Source of the DNA: Liolophura sinensis
Taxonomy: Eukaryota; Mollusca; Polyplacophora; Chitonida; Chitonidae
DNA: 64,000 bases
Assembly (NCBI RefSeq): GCF_032854445.1
Contig: NC_088300.1
Coordinates: 34,145,608-34,209,607 of the forward strand
Direction of reading: 5' to 3'
The translations under genes were made by a program, and so were the position numbers. The notes under the pieces were generated by a model. The model was not told where the DNA came from, made no database searches, and saw only the letters and a program-made list of their open reading frames with translations. Shown here piece after piece: positions 44,561 through 57,949 of this stretch (position 1 is the first letter of the stretch; each line of letters begins with the position of its first letter).

Positions 44561-46090
44561 ATCAATCTATCCATGACTGCTTGTAGCCAAGCTTATCTAA
44601 CATATGCCACATGTACACCTAGACATTCGGAAGAATCCTGACCATTTTCATCGACTTTGTTAATTTTCTCACCTTTGTTGGGGTCATTTAATTTATATTT
44701 TGTGACTGGATTGTACTCGCCATATATTTAGAAGTTATCGATTGTCATCAAACATGTATCAAATTGCCTGAATATATGTATAGTCATGTAGAAACACCAT
44801 ATTGTTTTTTCACTGGCCTGGACCTCATTTTTCGAGGTAATCGTCGTTGTGTCTGTGTCTGCATTACCTTCGAACAAGATATCTCTTGAAGACTTTCAGA
44901 ATTAGTTGTCCTCAAACCTGTACCACAGGTGCTCTTATACAGCTATATATAGAAGAACCCAACTGCTTTTCCCTGACCTTGACCAGTTTCGTGAGAATTC
45001 CTTACCTTTTAACACACCATTTCTTGTGGTTTAGGTAACCACTTAAACTGAAACACATCGAGGGCATGAGAAGTTACGGTGGAATACGCCAGTCGTAGTT
45101 CCAGTCGTGCATGATATAGAGAGCATGTACGAAACAACTCACAACTCACTGAGCTACACACAGTTCCCCATGCATGCATTCAACTGTTCATATGTCATTT
45201 TAATTTGAACAGTCACAGAAATATCACATTATAGTTAATAAATCATGTGCACATTCTTATCCCCATTATTGGCATTTCTCCATGTGCGATGCTTGCACGT
45301 GTTCCTGATGATTAAATGTGTAGCCCGTCTTGAAAATCTCAATAAATTGGGAATTCTGCCTCGATCAGACAGTTTGCAGGCAGGAAGTTGTGAAAAGGCG
45401 TAAATTTAAAGTAAAAAAAAAAACCTTCAGTGCTAATTGGAAACTTTTGGCATCAAAATTGTTTTGGATAAAAGCTCTATGTCATATTCGACATGACATC
45501 CTGTTAGTCTAATAAAATCTTTCTGTTAAATAAAATAGTATGTGTGTGTTATATTTAACAAAATAATCTGCTGTAACAGCAGAATATATCCTAGTATCGC
45601 TCAGACAACAGACTTACAGTTAAAATTAACACTGAGATTATTTTTTGAGCCGGAGCTGTGTATTTTGCTGTTCATTCTTGCCTCTGCAATGAGGTATTGT
45701 GGGCAAAGTGATACGTTATTACTCATGCATTGCAAGAGAACAATGATCAGTTTAACTTACAGCCAAGTTTCAATTGTGGGTCTTAAGTATACCATGTTAA
45801 TATAAACATTAGCTTATGGATAATGTTCACAATCTTAGTAATTTTCATCGTGGCTGAAAAACTTCCACATAAAATTAATGATATTTATAAAAAAAAAACC
45901 TTCATATATACAGTTTTCCATCGCATACGCGTCAGCGACGTGCTATAGCTGTGTCCTTTTTTTAATTTCCCCTTTTCAAATATATACCTATATAACAGCA
46001 TATATACATGTATATAGCCACACTCAAGTGGGAACATTTAAAGACAAAAGCTGATTTCGCTAGTATGACACACGTCATAAACATGTGAAG

Positions 46091-47551
46091 GTTTTCGTGG
46101 ATGAGTTTGGCTTGTTTCTGAGTGTTATTACACACAAGAAAGCTACATGTTTAGGGTTTAGACTACCGTAATGTATTAATGTGCATAAGCTGTATGCGCT
46201 TCTCCAGACATACATATACAGTAGAATGACCGAGTTGCAGTTTTCGTGGATGAGTTTGGCTTGTTTCTGAGTGTTATTACACAAGAAAGCTACATGTTAA
46301 GGGTTTAGACTATAATGTATTAATGTGCAGAGCTGTATGCGCTTCTCCAGACATACATATACAGCAGAACGACCGAGTTGCAGTTTTCGTGGATGAGTTT
46401 GGCTTGTTTCTGAGTGTTATTATACAAGAAAGCTACATGTTAAGGGTTTAGACTATAATGTATTAATGTGCATAAGCTGTATACGCTTCTCCAGAGATAC
46501 ATATACAGCAGAACGACCGAGTTGCAGTTTTCGTGGATGAGTTTGGCTTGTTTCTGAGTGTTATTACACAAGAAAGCTACATGTTTAGGGTTTAGACTAC
46601 CGTATAATGTATTAATGTGCATAAGCTGTATGCGCTTCTCCAGACATACATATACAGCAGAACGACCGAGTTGCAGTTTCGTGGATGTGTTTGGCTTGTT
46701 TCTGAGGGTTATTACACAAGAAAGCTACATGTTAAGGGTTTAGACTACCGTATAATGTATTAATGTGCATAAGCTGCATGCTCTTCTCCAGACATACATA
46801 TACAGCAGAACGACCGAGTTGCAGTTTTCGTGGATGAGTTTGGCTTGTTTCTGAGTGTTATTACACAAGAAAGCTACATGTTAAGGGTTTAGACTATAAT
46901 GTATTAATGTGCATAAGCTGTATGCGCTTCTCCAGACATACATATACAGTAGAATGACCGAGTTGCAGTTTTCGTGGATGAGTTTGGCTTGTTTCTGAGG
47001 GTTATTACACAAGAAAGCTACATGTTAAGGGTTTAGACTATAATGTATTAATGTGCATAAGCTGTATGCGCTTCTCCAGACATACATATACAGTAGAATG
47101 ACCGAGTTGCAGCTTTCGTTAATGAGTTTGGCTTGTTTCTGAGGGTTATTACACAAGAAAGCTACATGTTTAGGGTTTAGACTACCGTATAATGTATTAA
47201 TGTGCATAAGCTGTATGCGCTTCTCCAGACATACATATACAGCAGAACGACCGAGTTGCAGTTTTCGTGGATGAGTTTGGCTTGTTTCTGAGTGTTATTA
47301 CACAAGAAGGCTACATGTTTACGGTTTAGACTACCGTAATGTATTAATGTGCATAAGCTGTATGCGCTTCTCCAGGCATACATATACAGTAGAATGACCG
47401 AGTTGCAGTTTTCGTGGATGAGTTTGGCTTGTTTCTGAGTGTTATTACACAAGAAGGCTACATGTTTAGGGTTTAGACTATAATATATTAATGTGCATAA
47501 GCTGTATGCGCTTCTCCAGACATACATATACAGCAGAACGAAAAAGTTGCA
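46091..47551. repeat. Satellite-like array, ten units of 143-149 bp
   Basis: Units begin 'gttttcgtggatgagtttgg' at 46091, 46240, 46383, 46527, 46676 (variant), 46824, 46968, 47112 (variant), 47261 and 47408. Length differs by presence of 'ccgt' or 'ccgtata' in 'gactaccgtataatgt'. Units contain 'catgtttagggtttagac'. Minus-strand open frames here are produced by the repeat. Confidence 0.97.
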
Positions 47552-50339
47552 GAATATTGAAAGGAAGTTAATATTAAACTTTAACCTATAATATGGAACT
47601 TTGGATTGGAGAGGAACATTGAGTTGATGAGCTATTCACGTGATCTGGAGTGTACATCACATACCTTGCCTATACAACATGTTGCACTACATTATACATA
47701 TGCATGGTCCTTGTTGTGTAGTTTGGAATGGGTATACACATACATACTTATTCTTGTGAAAACAAATATAATTGTAGAACAATATTTACACGTACTAGCA
47801 CCAAACGGATAAATCACCATGCTTTGAAGATAACTGAAGGAATAGGTCATCGCTAGAGCTAGGACCCTCGCTGCGGACAGGCTAATTATACTCTGAGAGT
47901 TATCTCCCCTGGTACGAATGCGCTTTGACATGCTAGGCCCATATTGGAAGCCGTGGGAAGACCGATGTGAGGCCTACACATTTGGCATATTTTGCGTGCA
48001 TGCTTATCTTAATTTGAACATATCGAATCAACATATCAAATAGAAAAGGAATTCCCAAACGAAAACTCCCGACTAATGCATGTTAAAGCTGATTTTTTAA
48101 AAAGGTAACAGCGATAATAAAGTATCATTTTTATATGATCGAAATCTGTCTATAGGTATGCGTGTGCATGTATATGTATTTATCGTATGAAAAAAATCTT
48201 GAGAATGTAAATTTTTATCTTATTTTTATTGATTTTTGTAAATATTATATTCAAATATCTGAACACATTTAATCAACACGCATTAATTTTAATTTTTGGC
48301 ATAGAACTTTTCACTTGCAACGAAGAAAATTGTAATCAAATACTGATCCACAGAACATCGCCCTTCTTTGCATGAATTGTACTGAATATATGAACAAAAA
48401 AGAAAACGGAAGGTTTCGGTGTCTTTCATACGCTGTATAGGCCTACGTCTGCATGGTCATATGGCCTATAGACGTGTAACGGTGAGCTAAGACAAACGAA
48501 ACAAAATAAGACCAGTGGATATATATTCATATTAAGACGTTATTTAATTTAATTTGAATGGGTGGTATGACCTATAGGCCTACTTTATGCGTGCTGAGCC
48601 GCGCTAAAGCAACTGGACAACATGCAGAGGAAACCGGGTATAGCATGCAGAAGCCCCGATGATCAGGGCATATCCATGAGGATTTTACTACCTTTTAATT
48701 CGCTATATTGCATGGGGTACGTGAAAAATCTGCAGGCTTATTCACAATTCCATAACATGAGCAACACGTCGGTGCAGTCGGTGAAGAAAAAAAATTTGTA
48801 CCCGTTAAACCCAGGACACGTTGTAATTAAGAGTGACATTTTATTTTCCGCTGTCAACAGGACAAAATGACAAAGAGAAGAGAATTTTCACAGTAATTAC
48901 AACCCCCTACAACCACAAATGCATCTGTTGTGTATGCAGCAGTTAATTGTCTCAATGCTTTAACCACCAATAAACACGGTCTGTCATATCTAACCTTTTC
49001 TTTTCCACCGGGAATAATTATTCGCTTTGATGTATTTTGGGATCGTATTTCTGCTATAATTTGTGTAGGAAACAACCAGCATGCTATATACCGCGCGTGA
49101 TTCACACATTCCCTTGACAGATCGAGTCATGGGCTTCTTCTTTGTCATATACATGGTTTTGTGTGCATATTTTCTCTCTTTATTTCCACATGCAATTCAT
49201 GTTGCACAAAAGAAGACAGTGAAATCTATGAAACATCGTGAAAACAGGTATATTTTCTGGTGCCTAATTTTGATCATTTGCAATGAAACACGTTTGCATC
49301 TGGACTCTCCAAGAGCCTGTATATTGCATATATCATATATGCATTATACCAAAAAGCAATTACGTCATTGTTCCATCGTTACATCAAATAAATTTCATAT
49401 CATTCATGGCGGTTTTGTGTCCCAAAACATGACCCTCTCTCCGCCCTGTAAAGAATGGCCTGTAAAAAATTTCACAACATATGTTTATTTTTCCTGTTCA
49501 AATGTTCACTCCTTTTTATAATCGGCGCCTTCATATTGAAGGTTTGTACGTGTAAATCGCGAATATAATAAATCTTTATTTGAGCTGGCATCGTGTTATG
49601 TTTTTTATGTTTCAAATGTTCACTGAAAGAAAACTTCAGTTTTGATAGTTTCTTTAAGTCAAGTTATATCTAGGTTTTTATTTGATTCGTGTTTAAAACC
49701 GCTTAACACTGGCCAGGTTTATAGTTGCACAAAGGCGCACACATGTATATGTATGTAGGCCTAGCACTTATTTGTAACCCGTATATAATTGATGGCAAGT
49801 ATTTAGACCTATATATTTTGTTTTTAGTGAATAAGATACATGTAGGCCAATACAATAATCCAGCCATAGCATATGTTCGGATGCAGATCACATTATATGG
49901 CATATGTAAAAGTGGTGTCTTTCTCAATGTGGACTGAACACACCGCTATTTTAAATATGAATAATGAAGATTGATTGGATTTGATTCAGCATGCATGTAT
50001 ACATGTATGTATACTCTCTGTCCTATATATGTAAGAAATTACAGGAATGCGGCCTCATACGGATGCTGTGTGGATGTCTGAATCCGTCTGAATCTGAAAA
50101 GTGCGAACGTCTCCAGTCAGCGAAAGACGCTTTTTCCTTTACGAAATAAAGTTTAAAAAACACAAATAGTCAAAAAATATAATGACTTCTAGTGTTTAAC
50201 GATAAGGCAGTGCCGTTTTGGGGAATAAGATTAGTAATTCTGCCATGATGTCATATACCGTTATCAAACAAACCACAGAGATATTAGGCTGCATGTGTCT
50301 CTTTCGCTTAGTTTTTTGACAGTTTCTCAAAAAGTGCTC
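47552..50339. other. Non-coding stretch
   Basis: No gene supported. The 146-codon frame 49081-49521 has no family resemblance, no splice context and AT-driven composition. Confidence 0.5.
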
Positions 50340-50517
50340 ACGACACTTGATGAAGTTTTTGCCGGCCGTTGATTGGTCGAGAGAAGTTCGCAGAGTTCGA
50401 AGAACTGGCAAAGATGGCTGACGACAGAAACGTGTGTTCCAGGGGTGTGTGATTATTGTATTCCAGTCTCGTAAATTTGAAGCACTACGGCAGATCAATG
50501 CTTCCCGTTTACTTTCG
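50340..50517 (+). CDS. Probable first exon of an unidentified plus-strand gene (variant 1)
   Basis: A CpG-richer block with a strong donor, TTTCG|gtaagt, at 50517/50518. The coding part would start at ATG 50498-50500 (MLPVYF + CG). A short upstream frame in the same register, ATG at 50415 (MADDRNVCSRGV stop), precedes it and may reduce translation. Spliced to 57874 it gives MLPVYFRTVKVLLDFRASSV and then GMYMDYTVPGTL. Start and 5' border are estimates. I do not recognise the protein; the exon could also be all 5' UTR. Confidence 0.4.
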
Positions 50518-51873
50518 GTAAGTATCATCTCGGTGGACATATAGGAAAACAGCCGTGTCATGGCCGAGAAATGCCGCTGACACGACCATCCATGACTATG
50601 TAAGCCGGAGCTCGGCGCTGACTCCGCGCCGCCTGAAAGCATAGGACTTCGGCGAGCGAGCTTGATGTAATATTACTGCTGCCTTAAAACGCCTAGTCGG
50701 CGACGACGAGAAAAACATATGTTCCCATTGTCAAATAACAAGTGGTATTGTTCTCCTGGCATGGTTAGCCTTAGCAGTCCCCCTTTCCACGCCCAACGAA
50801 CAACAGCGATTAGATTAAGCAGCGGTGTTTATGGGGAAATGATCGTTCGTGCGACCACAAAACGCTGTCACGCAAATGCTTATCTGGCTGTATATACAAG
50901 GCTTGTAGACTAGACTTCTGTAATACGTTACATGATTTGAGTCACACACAGATATAGTGGGTGATCAATAGCAGATACATGTACATACTATTTTTTGTAC
51001 ATACCGGCACCTCCAAATGCTCCTATATACAAATGTTTTTCATGTATTAAAACGCAAATAACAGTGGTTCCCAAAAGATGAAGCTATTTTTTGCACGTGA
51101 TACTTCAACATTTTCAGTACCCCTGATGATGGCATGATAACATGCTGATGGATCAAGTGAAAAATGGTTTCATCTTTATGAATATCACGACCCGTTATTT
51201 GTGTTTTAAATGAATTAGTTGAACGGTATGCACGACTAGATCATTTTTGGCTATTTATTTTGCCATCATCAAGAGAACTACTTGATCTTCTTAGTTTTTC
51301 TACAAGTTCATCTTGAGTAGTATGTACTAGTATTAAAACCAAAAGGCCGAATGTTCGCTGGCAAAGTGGCGTGAACTACCGCAGTACAGCTCCACTATAT
51401 AAACGGGGCTTGGTTTTTTAAATTACATTTTCATAGCATCTTCAGCTGAAATGCATGCAACTTTGATTTAGCTTTAAAGGAGAAGAAAATTTAAATGTCA
51501 ATCATTGGGAAGAGTATGCATTTCCTTGCAGGTGCATACCATAAAAAAAATTCTAATATGTACCTCAAGTTGATAAATTATAAATCAAGTCAGCACCAAC
51601 ATCTGCTGTAGACAACTCCATTTTGCCTAAGAACTAGTCCTGAAGTCTTCTGTCTTAGGGGGAGAATTGCCATCGGAAACTGCCGAAGTGCACTTCGTAC
51701 ATTTCCAGTAGAACTCTTCTTCCCAGAGGGTAGCGAACAGTACAGTTCGTTTTCCGCTTGATGATCGGAAAACCGGAATGTTCGACGTAGGTTCCCAGGT
51801 TACACGGCAGTTTTAACGACTCTCATTGGATCAGAGGCAATATACCCCCAGCATAAATTACAGGGTGTTAAAG

Positions 51874-51965
51874 ATGGCCGACGCAATGGACAACGATTTA
51901 TGCCAGCTTTGCAGTTTTCAGGCTTTATGTGTATTGCGAGGAAAAATCACAAAATTATGCAGCAG
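51874..51965 (+). CDS. Possible alternative first exon (variant 2)
   Basis: ATG at 51874 in good context (AAAGATGGCC) opens MADAMDNDLCQLCSFQALCV then LRGKITKLCSR, reaching a GT at 51966 (GCAGCAG|gtaccg, a weak donor). It ends in phase 2, the same as variant 1, so it would splice to 57874 in the same frame. If not spliced, the frame ends at 52008 (60 codons). It has a CxxC and further cysteines but no recognised domain. Confidence 0.3.
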
Positions 51966-53504
51966 GTACCGCCAGATAGAAAAAAAATGTACTCTTTTTA
52001 GCCTATAGTGTCGTTTTTTTAAAGTTTTCTTCCCCTTTAAATTTTATTTTTTTGACTATGCCTATTAAAGGGTGGTGGGTTTGCCCAAGTCCTGGCAAGG
52101 TGCCTCCAACAATGAATTGCTTTTCATTTTATTTAAGTGAAAAACTATTGAGTGTCTATAAAACACAAATCTGATAAATATGCAAATAAAACAGAGAGAA
52201 CTTATTTTAAATGGAACTTTTAAATTTCAGTCTGAGAAATAAGGCATTAAAAACTGAAGTAGTAACAGTTATTAATAACTGTGTATTCATAATAATAATA
52301 ATAATGATAATAATAACCTTTAAGTAATGATACTCATACTTAGTGTAACTTCATGTTTACATGCAGTTTCCTGTAAGTTTAGCAGGTGTGTTTGTTTTTC
52401 ACTTAGAATAATTGAATGGTCCTTATAAATAAGTATTTCGTTATTTAGTTTGTGTGTAAGGCTCTGATAAATAATGTTTTACTCATATGTATGCTGTCAG
52501 GTTTAAGGGTGGTAGAAACCAGAGAGCCCGACTAAAATAAGTATCTAGGGACCTTGGTGTCTCAGTTGACTCAATCATTCTGGTTTCACTTGACTTGACT
52601 GACCAGTAAAATCACAGGCTCCAGTTGGGATTTTCTTGTTTGTTTGAGGCTTTTTGTCAGAAAGTTTGACAATTGCCTGTTCACGATTCATTGTTTACTC
52701 CACTTATGAATATGATCACCCATCATATATGTATAGGAGGAAAATTCCTGAGATCAGTGTTTACCACCTATATAAATATAATTAATGAAAAAATACATAA
52801 ATAATTGTATAAGTAAGCTATGAGTGGACCTAGAGATATATAAAATATACATGTACGCCCTCTGTCCCTTGTGAATGCATGTACATGTAAATGCAAAATG
52901 TACAGTTTCGTTCATATTTACAAACTGTTAGTGTAGGTGTAGGATCAGCTCTGGGCCATAAATCAGATATGTGCGTTTACGAATGGAATTTGGTTACATT
53001 TGGTTCTACCCTAATAAGTATTAACAGGAAACACGATAATTGTACTTTTGACATTTGTTGTGCTAAATTATAACGACATCATTCTTCTTAAACATTGCAA
53101 ACACGTGCATGATAGAAAATGAGTTTTTTATCACCTAGTTATTGATGAAATGATATGATATACTGTACGTGTCAGATGGTCAAATGTGTTTGAAGTCAAA
53201 TTGCCTGTAATTGACATTAACCCAGTAAAACTTTTGTGTTTAAGTGTGCCTGTGTTGATGTATCAGTAGATGTAATTGATGTGACATTATTGTGTACTGA
53301 TAAGAATTCTATTGATACCAGCCTGGAACTGCTGACTGAAATTGTATACTTGTTACAAATTGTGCTTGTTATGATTCATTGCAATGTACATTGTTACTTA
53401 TCAAACATTATAACCCTGGCATCCCAATATTCTGTGTTGCAAGTTGAACTTAGTTTGAACTATATTTGTACTGAACAATTTTGGCATTTCTTGTTTTTTT
53501 TTTT

Positions 53505-53615
53505 TGTTAGTGGGCTGCGGTGACTCATGTTAGTGCTTGCTGTCCCTGTGTACATATAAGTGAAATATTCTTGAGTAAAACTATTTATTTATTTATTTGA
53601 CTGGTGTATTATGCT
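53505..53615. mobile_element. SINE A remnants, head-deleted plus inverted tail
   Basis: 'gggctgcggtgactcatgtt' (A-box region) jumps directly to the plus-strand tail 'gaaatattcttgagtaaaac', then an opposite-strand tail 'tatttatttatttgactggt' follows at once. Looks like deletion within inverted copies. Confidence 0.55.
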
Positions 53616-54498
53616 ATGGAAACAATATGATTGATTTGTTTCACATTTGATGACTGTTCCAGTGACCACCAGGGTACATTCAGGGCTGTAAAGGAAATAC
53701 ATGTTATTACAACATAGTACTTCTCATGTACATGTAGCCAAAAGATTTATTTATTTATTTACTCATTTACTCCATAGCAATTTACATAGTGTGACCAGTG
53801 TTAGTTAGTACCTGTCCCATTGTTTCCCCCATAACTCAGTGACTCAAGGATTTATTTATATTTAGGCCTAAAGGGGCCAATGTTATCACCTGTCTCAATG
53901 TTTCCTCATTTGCTGAGGTGTTTGAGATGTGAACATGTTCAGATTTAAACATGTACAGATGAAGATGGCAGATGTCAATGCAATTTCATATCTGTCAATG
54001 TTCCCACTTTTTCCTAGATAGTAAAACATATATTCAATTCATATTAGATGCACAAGGTTGCCAACACTTTTACATTTCCCAGTGTTTCTGATTTATTGAA
54101 AGTGACTAAAAGATTTATTATACATAATGCTGTAAACTACTTGTAATATACCTGTATTTATTTTTATGAGTACAGAAAATGAAAGTGAAAATTACTATCA
54201 TTTATTTAAACATCTGTTTGATTTCCCGTATATCTTTCTTTGGTTTTTGTTTATTCTATTCACTACTGTAATGAAATATTCAGAAAGTATAAGAGAAAAT
54301 ATGTTCAGATGCATTTTGTATCATTTTAAAATATGACTAATAATTCATGTTTTCATTAATTCAAATGTTTTGAAAATAACTTTTACATGTTGGCGTTTCG
54401 TTTTAAAAATATATGCATATGTGTGTATATTTGCCCTTTGGCATCCTCTTGCTTATGTACATGTAGTAAAAAAAAGTTTTCTATGGAAAATTCTAAGT

Positions 54499-54734
54499 GA
54501 TTTATTTATTTGATTGGTGTTTTACACTGTACTGAAGAATGTTTGTCTTATATGACGGTGGCCAGCATTTTGGTGGGAGAAGACCCACTACCATCCGCAG
54601 GTTGCTGGAAGACGTTCCTACGTATGCCTGAAGAGGAAGCCAGCATGAGCTGGACTTGAACTCACACTAACTGCATTGGTGGGAGGCTCCTGAGTCATTG
54701 TGGCTCACTGGCATGTTAACCCCCTGGCCCCAAC
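54499..54734 (-). mobile_element. SINE family A, full copy
   Basis: Tail 'gatttatttatttgattggt' on the left, reversed head at the right. TTCTAAGT flanks at 54491-54498 and 54735-54742. Confidence 0.88.
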
Positions 54735-56164
54735 TTCTAAGTACACGTATGCTTGCTTAATTTTAAATTCATCTGAAGTCAAGTTCAAGTTTTACTGTTT
54801 CAAGAATACCACTGATTATGATGAATGTGGTTATGTGCATGCGCTGAACTGTTAATCAGAACAAAATCAAGCTTAATTTGAAAGAGATGAGCGTGTAATA
54901 ACTGTTTTTAAGGTTTTCCTGTTCAGTTTCAATGCGAAATGCACCGTGTCACTGTCTGACTAATGCTGCGGTATTGTTCACAAGTGAAAAGTGGGAAGCT
55001 AGCAAATAAAATAAAAGCCTCGTGCAGAGGAAGTTTATTGAGGAGGAAAAAAGAAAGAAACCGAAGCTGTAAAAGAAGAGAGAGTACTGAAGAGGTTTTG
55101 TCTGTGTTATAGCTGTATTCTACACTACATACACCTGACAGGTCATCTCGTGAAAAAAAATCTTTCGAAGGCACGAGGAAAATATAAAGCGTGTGACCAC
55201 ACCCCTTCTGTTGATTGTGTACCCACATGACTATCACAAGGCCATGTTCAAAGGCCTGATTTCGTCACATTGTTTGACTAAATAATAGGTACTGGGTAGC
55301 CTATAGTCCCTGCGGTATATGAGATTAAATATCATATTCATATAGGAGAGGAGTTGTCGTCATTGTCGGTTCTTAACAAGGCTCGCTCCCAAGGTATACC
55401 CACCCCTCACCCCTCACCCCTCTCTCAGAGAGGCCTTCTTTCACCTTACTGTGGACTTTGTACCCCTGCGCTGGGCATATCCCCCTCCTGACACCTTTTT
55501 TAGGGTGACTGAGAAACTTGGATTTGTGGTCAAGCTACAGGCTAAGGCACACATGTAGATTGTGTTGATCGATCTTAGCATTATGTTTCATTTTTTGATC
55601 TTCACGGGTAGGTACAATAGTGCATTAACAACTGTAAAATTACTTTATTTTTCAATGGTTTCTGACAAGTGCATCAAAACACAAAAAATATTTCTTATCG
55701 TTCTTGAATTAATGTGAAGAGATTTTATAAAAAAAATGCCAGGGATTGTCAAAAGATTCAAGGATTTAGTTGTTAGTTTTCGACTTCATGTATATATAAA
55801 GCTTTTTAGGCTGGTTGAAAATACTTGTTGTTTCGAGATTGTTTTGACAGTTTACAGGTATCTTTATCTGCATGAATATTTCCAGTAGCGGTCAGTTATA
55901 TCCAGCTACATCTGGACAAATATTCCCTGGGTTTGAGCGCAACGTTCATGAGGAGTAGGGTTGGGGGTGTTTCATGCATATGTAGATACAGACCAAAATA
56001 ATCTGAATTAATGTCCTCGTTCATGACTGATTTATCATTTCTCCTTCTGATGCGAAATCCTTTTGAGAACACATAACCTCATGCAGCATACTTCAATTAT
56101 GTATAGTCACAAACTGATATGACATAGTAAAACCTTTTTTGGAACAATCTTGTCATTTCTGCGT

Positions 56165-56395
56165 TTCTGTGTAGGCGCGAGGCCCTTCTTGACTCAGATG
56201 GTTAAAGCACTGGCTTGCTACAATTATCATTACTTTAAACAGTGTGGGTGCATGTTCAAATCGAGCTCACGGTGCCTCAACTGCTGCTTTAAAATAATGG
56301 AGGTTTGTCAGGTACCTAGTGAAATGAATTTGCTTAGTCTGGGGATGCCAGATTTCTTCATTCATAAACTTGACCGCAATCATGTGAACAAAAAA
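56165..56395 (+). mobile_element. tRNA-headed SINE, family D
   Basis: A box TGACTCAGATGGTTAAAGC and B box TGTTCAAATCGAG, then the non-coding body with 'tctggggatgccagatttct'. The frame 56150-56503 is repeat-derived. Confidence 0.65.
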
Positions 56396-56414
56396 TTCTT
56401 GCATTTGACATCTT

Positions 56415-56775
56415 TTTTAACCGACCCCTTTAGTACAGGTGGTAGAGCATTCGCTCTGGTTCGAGTCACACCTAAGAGGAGGTTAAAAAAAGTTAAAAGT
56501 TAAAAGAGGAAGTTGTAACTTCCTCGCTTGGCGTTCAGCGTGAAGGGATAGAGCAGAACTGGTTTACCCGTATCAGTATAATGGCTTGGGCAGGGCGACT
56601 TACTTGCCTTTGGTAAGGAGTCCCAGTGAAGCAGCACTAGATAAAATAGCGGTGGAAATCCGTCCAGCAAGAAGGAAGCACATTACATGCACTCTAAGGA
56701 TTCCTCATTGTCAAATGATGGAAAAATTGTTAAGTACGATGTTCAACACCAAGCACTCACTCACTCACTCAGAAC
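56415..56775 (+). mobile_element. SINE family B, plus-strand copy
   Basis: Degenerate A box 'tagtacaggtggtagagc', B box GGTTCGAGTCA (56458-56468), 'cacacctaagagg', the family body, and an (actc)n tail. It lies right after the family D SINE. Confidence 0.85.
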
Positions 56776-57873
56776 TTTATCAAATTCAGTCTAACTACTT
56801 TTGATATGGGAATCTTTACTTATCGGGGTTGTGTGTAGACTATCTCAAGTTCATGCCTAATAAAAAAGAAATCTGCATATCCAAGCCCCATTTTATGAGC
56901 TTTGTTCAGAGCCAACTCTTCAAAATTTATCAGTAACATCTTAATAAGCCTTAAAAGAAGTGGAAGCTCGGAATAACAGGTTTTGAACTGCCTCCCAATA
57001 AAGATCTAAACAAAAAGATAAAACATAAAAAAAGTAATAGAAGCATATTACTTAACACTTTAGATTCCATTAAATAATTCATCTGTTTTGTATCTGTTTC
57101 ACTATTGTGCACATGAATTCTTTGTTGTCTGTTTTCATGGTGTAAAGTGTGCTGCTTGTTTTGAATGATAGCGGGAAGTAAATGTAACATGAAAACACAG
57201 CTCGGTTAATATGTATGTATGTTTATTTTAAGATCTGCATTTTTTAGGTTTATTTATTTTACTTCTAGAAATGCAAATTTTGAATATATAGATGAAATAC
57301 AGATCGTAAAAAAAAGATAAATCTACGGAGACAGTCTTGCTTCTCCAGTCTTTATAAATGAAACTGTTGATTCCGAATTAGAAATCAGCTGTAGTGATAT
57401 GAAAATGTCAGTCAAATTAAAAATGAATTATATATTAAATATGTATAGATTGATCTGATAATACATGTAGATGAAGTTAGTAAATGATTGCAGTTATTGT
57501 TTCATGCTTAACTAATGACAGAAAATTATCTAAAGTAGTGGTCAGTACTCGAGACACAGAGATTTGTTCCTTCCCCATGGATGTGCCTGTTTGTTACAAG
57601 AATTTCTTAGTGCTTGATTTTCAAAATAAATGTAAATTTTCATTGCATTTTATTTAGAATACATGCAGTTCTGACTGAAATACACTTTCAGTCAATAGTA
57701 TCACACTGACCTCATGCAGTGCTTGAATTGCTTAATTTTATTAACTGTCATTAAATATTTCAAGTGTTTTTATTTATTTGAAACCACAAAACCAGGTATA
57801 TACATGTATGTGAATAAAGTATTAGAATTGTCGTATTAGTTAATACAGTCATCTATAATTACATGTATTTCAG

Positions 57874-57949
57874 AACTGTCAAGGTGCTATTAGACTTTCG
57901 AGCTTCAAGTGTCGGCATGTACATGGATTACACGGTGCCTGGAACACTG
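57874..57949 (+). CDS. Candidate exon 2 of the plus-strand gene
   Basis: Acceptor 'acatgtatttcag' and donor CTG|gtaagc enclose 76 nt. In the phase given by both candidate first exons it reads RTVKVLLDFRASSVGMYMDY then TVPGTL and leaves in phase 0. A second frame (NCQGAIRLSSFKCRHVHGLH GAWNT) is also open and, with exon variant 1, would be presequence-like, but it lacks an ATG. Coding status is therefore likely but not proven; family not recognised. Confidence 0.45.

Larger units (their letters stand above)
39710..46090. other. Region upstream of BCAT exon 1, no confident gene
   Basis: AT-rich. Short open frames only. It contains old tRNA-headed SINE copies (41700-41895, 43795-43990), a small inverted-repeat element and a GTCC-rich retroposon relic (44450-44560). 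An upstream BCAT 5' exon could lie here but was not found. Confidence 0.5.
52010..57873. other. Presumed first intron of the plus-strand gene
   Basis: AT-rich, no exon seen. Contains a collapsed SINE A pair (53505-53615), a full SINE A, and two SINEs in tandem at 56165-56790. Confidence 0.5.

Noticed and set aside
46100-47500. Interstitial telomere repeat
   Set aside because: TTTAGGG occurs once per satellite unit, not as a head-to-tail telomeric array.
46075-47527. Several 60-116-codon minus-strand frames with repeated protein text
   Set aside because: They are produced by the satellite unit; they break wherever the unit length is not a multiple of three.
49081-49521. 146-codon frame with a possible membrane segment
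   Set aside because: No splice context or family resemblance; codon use and surroundings look like A/T-rich non-coding DNA.
50196-50642. 148-codon minus-strand frame starting MLSGGAESAPSS
   Set aside because: It lies antisense to the splice-supported plus-strand first exon in a CpG-rich stretch, where long frames arise by chance. No recognisable domain and no fit to BCAT exon 1 phase could be shown.
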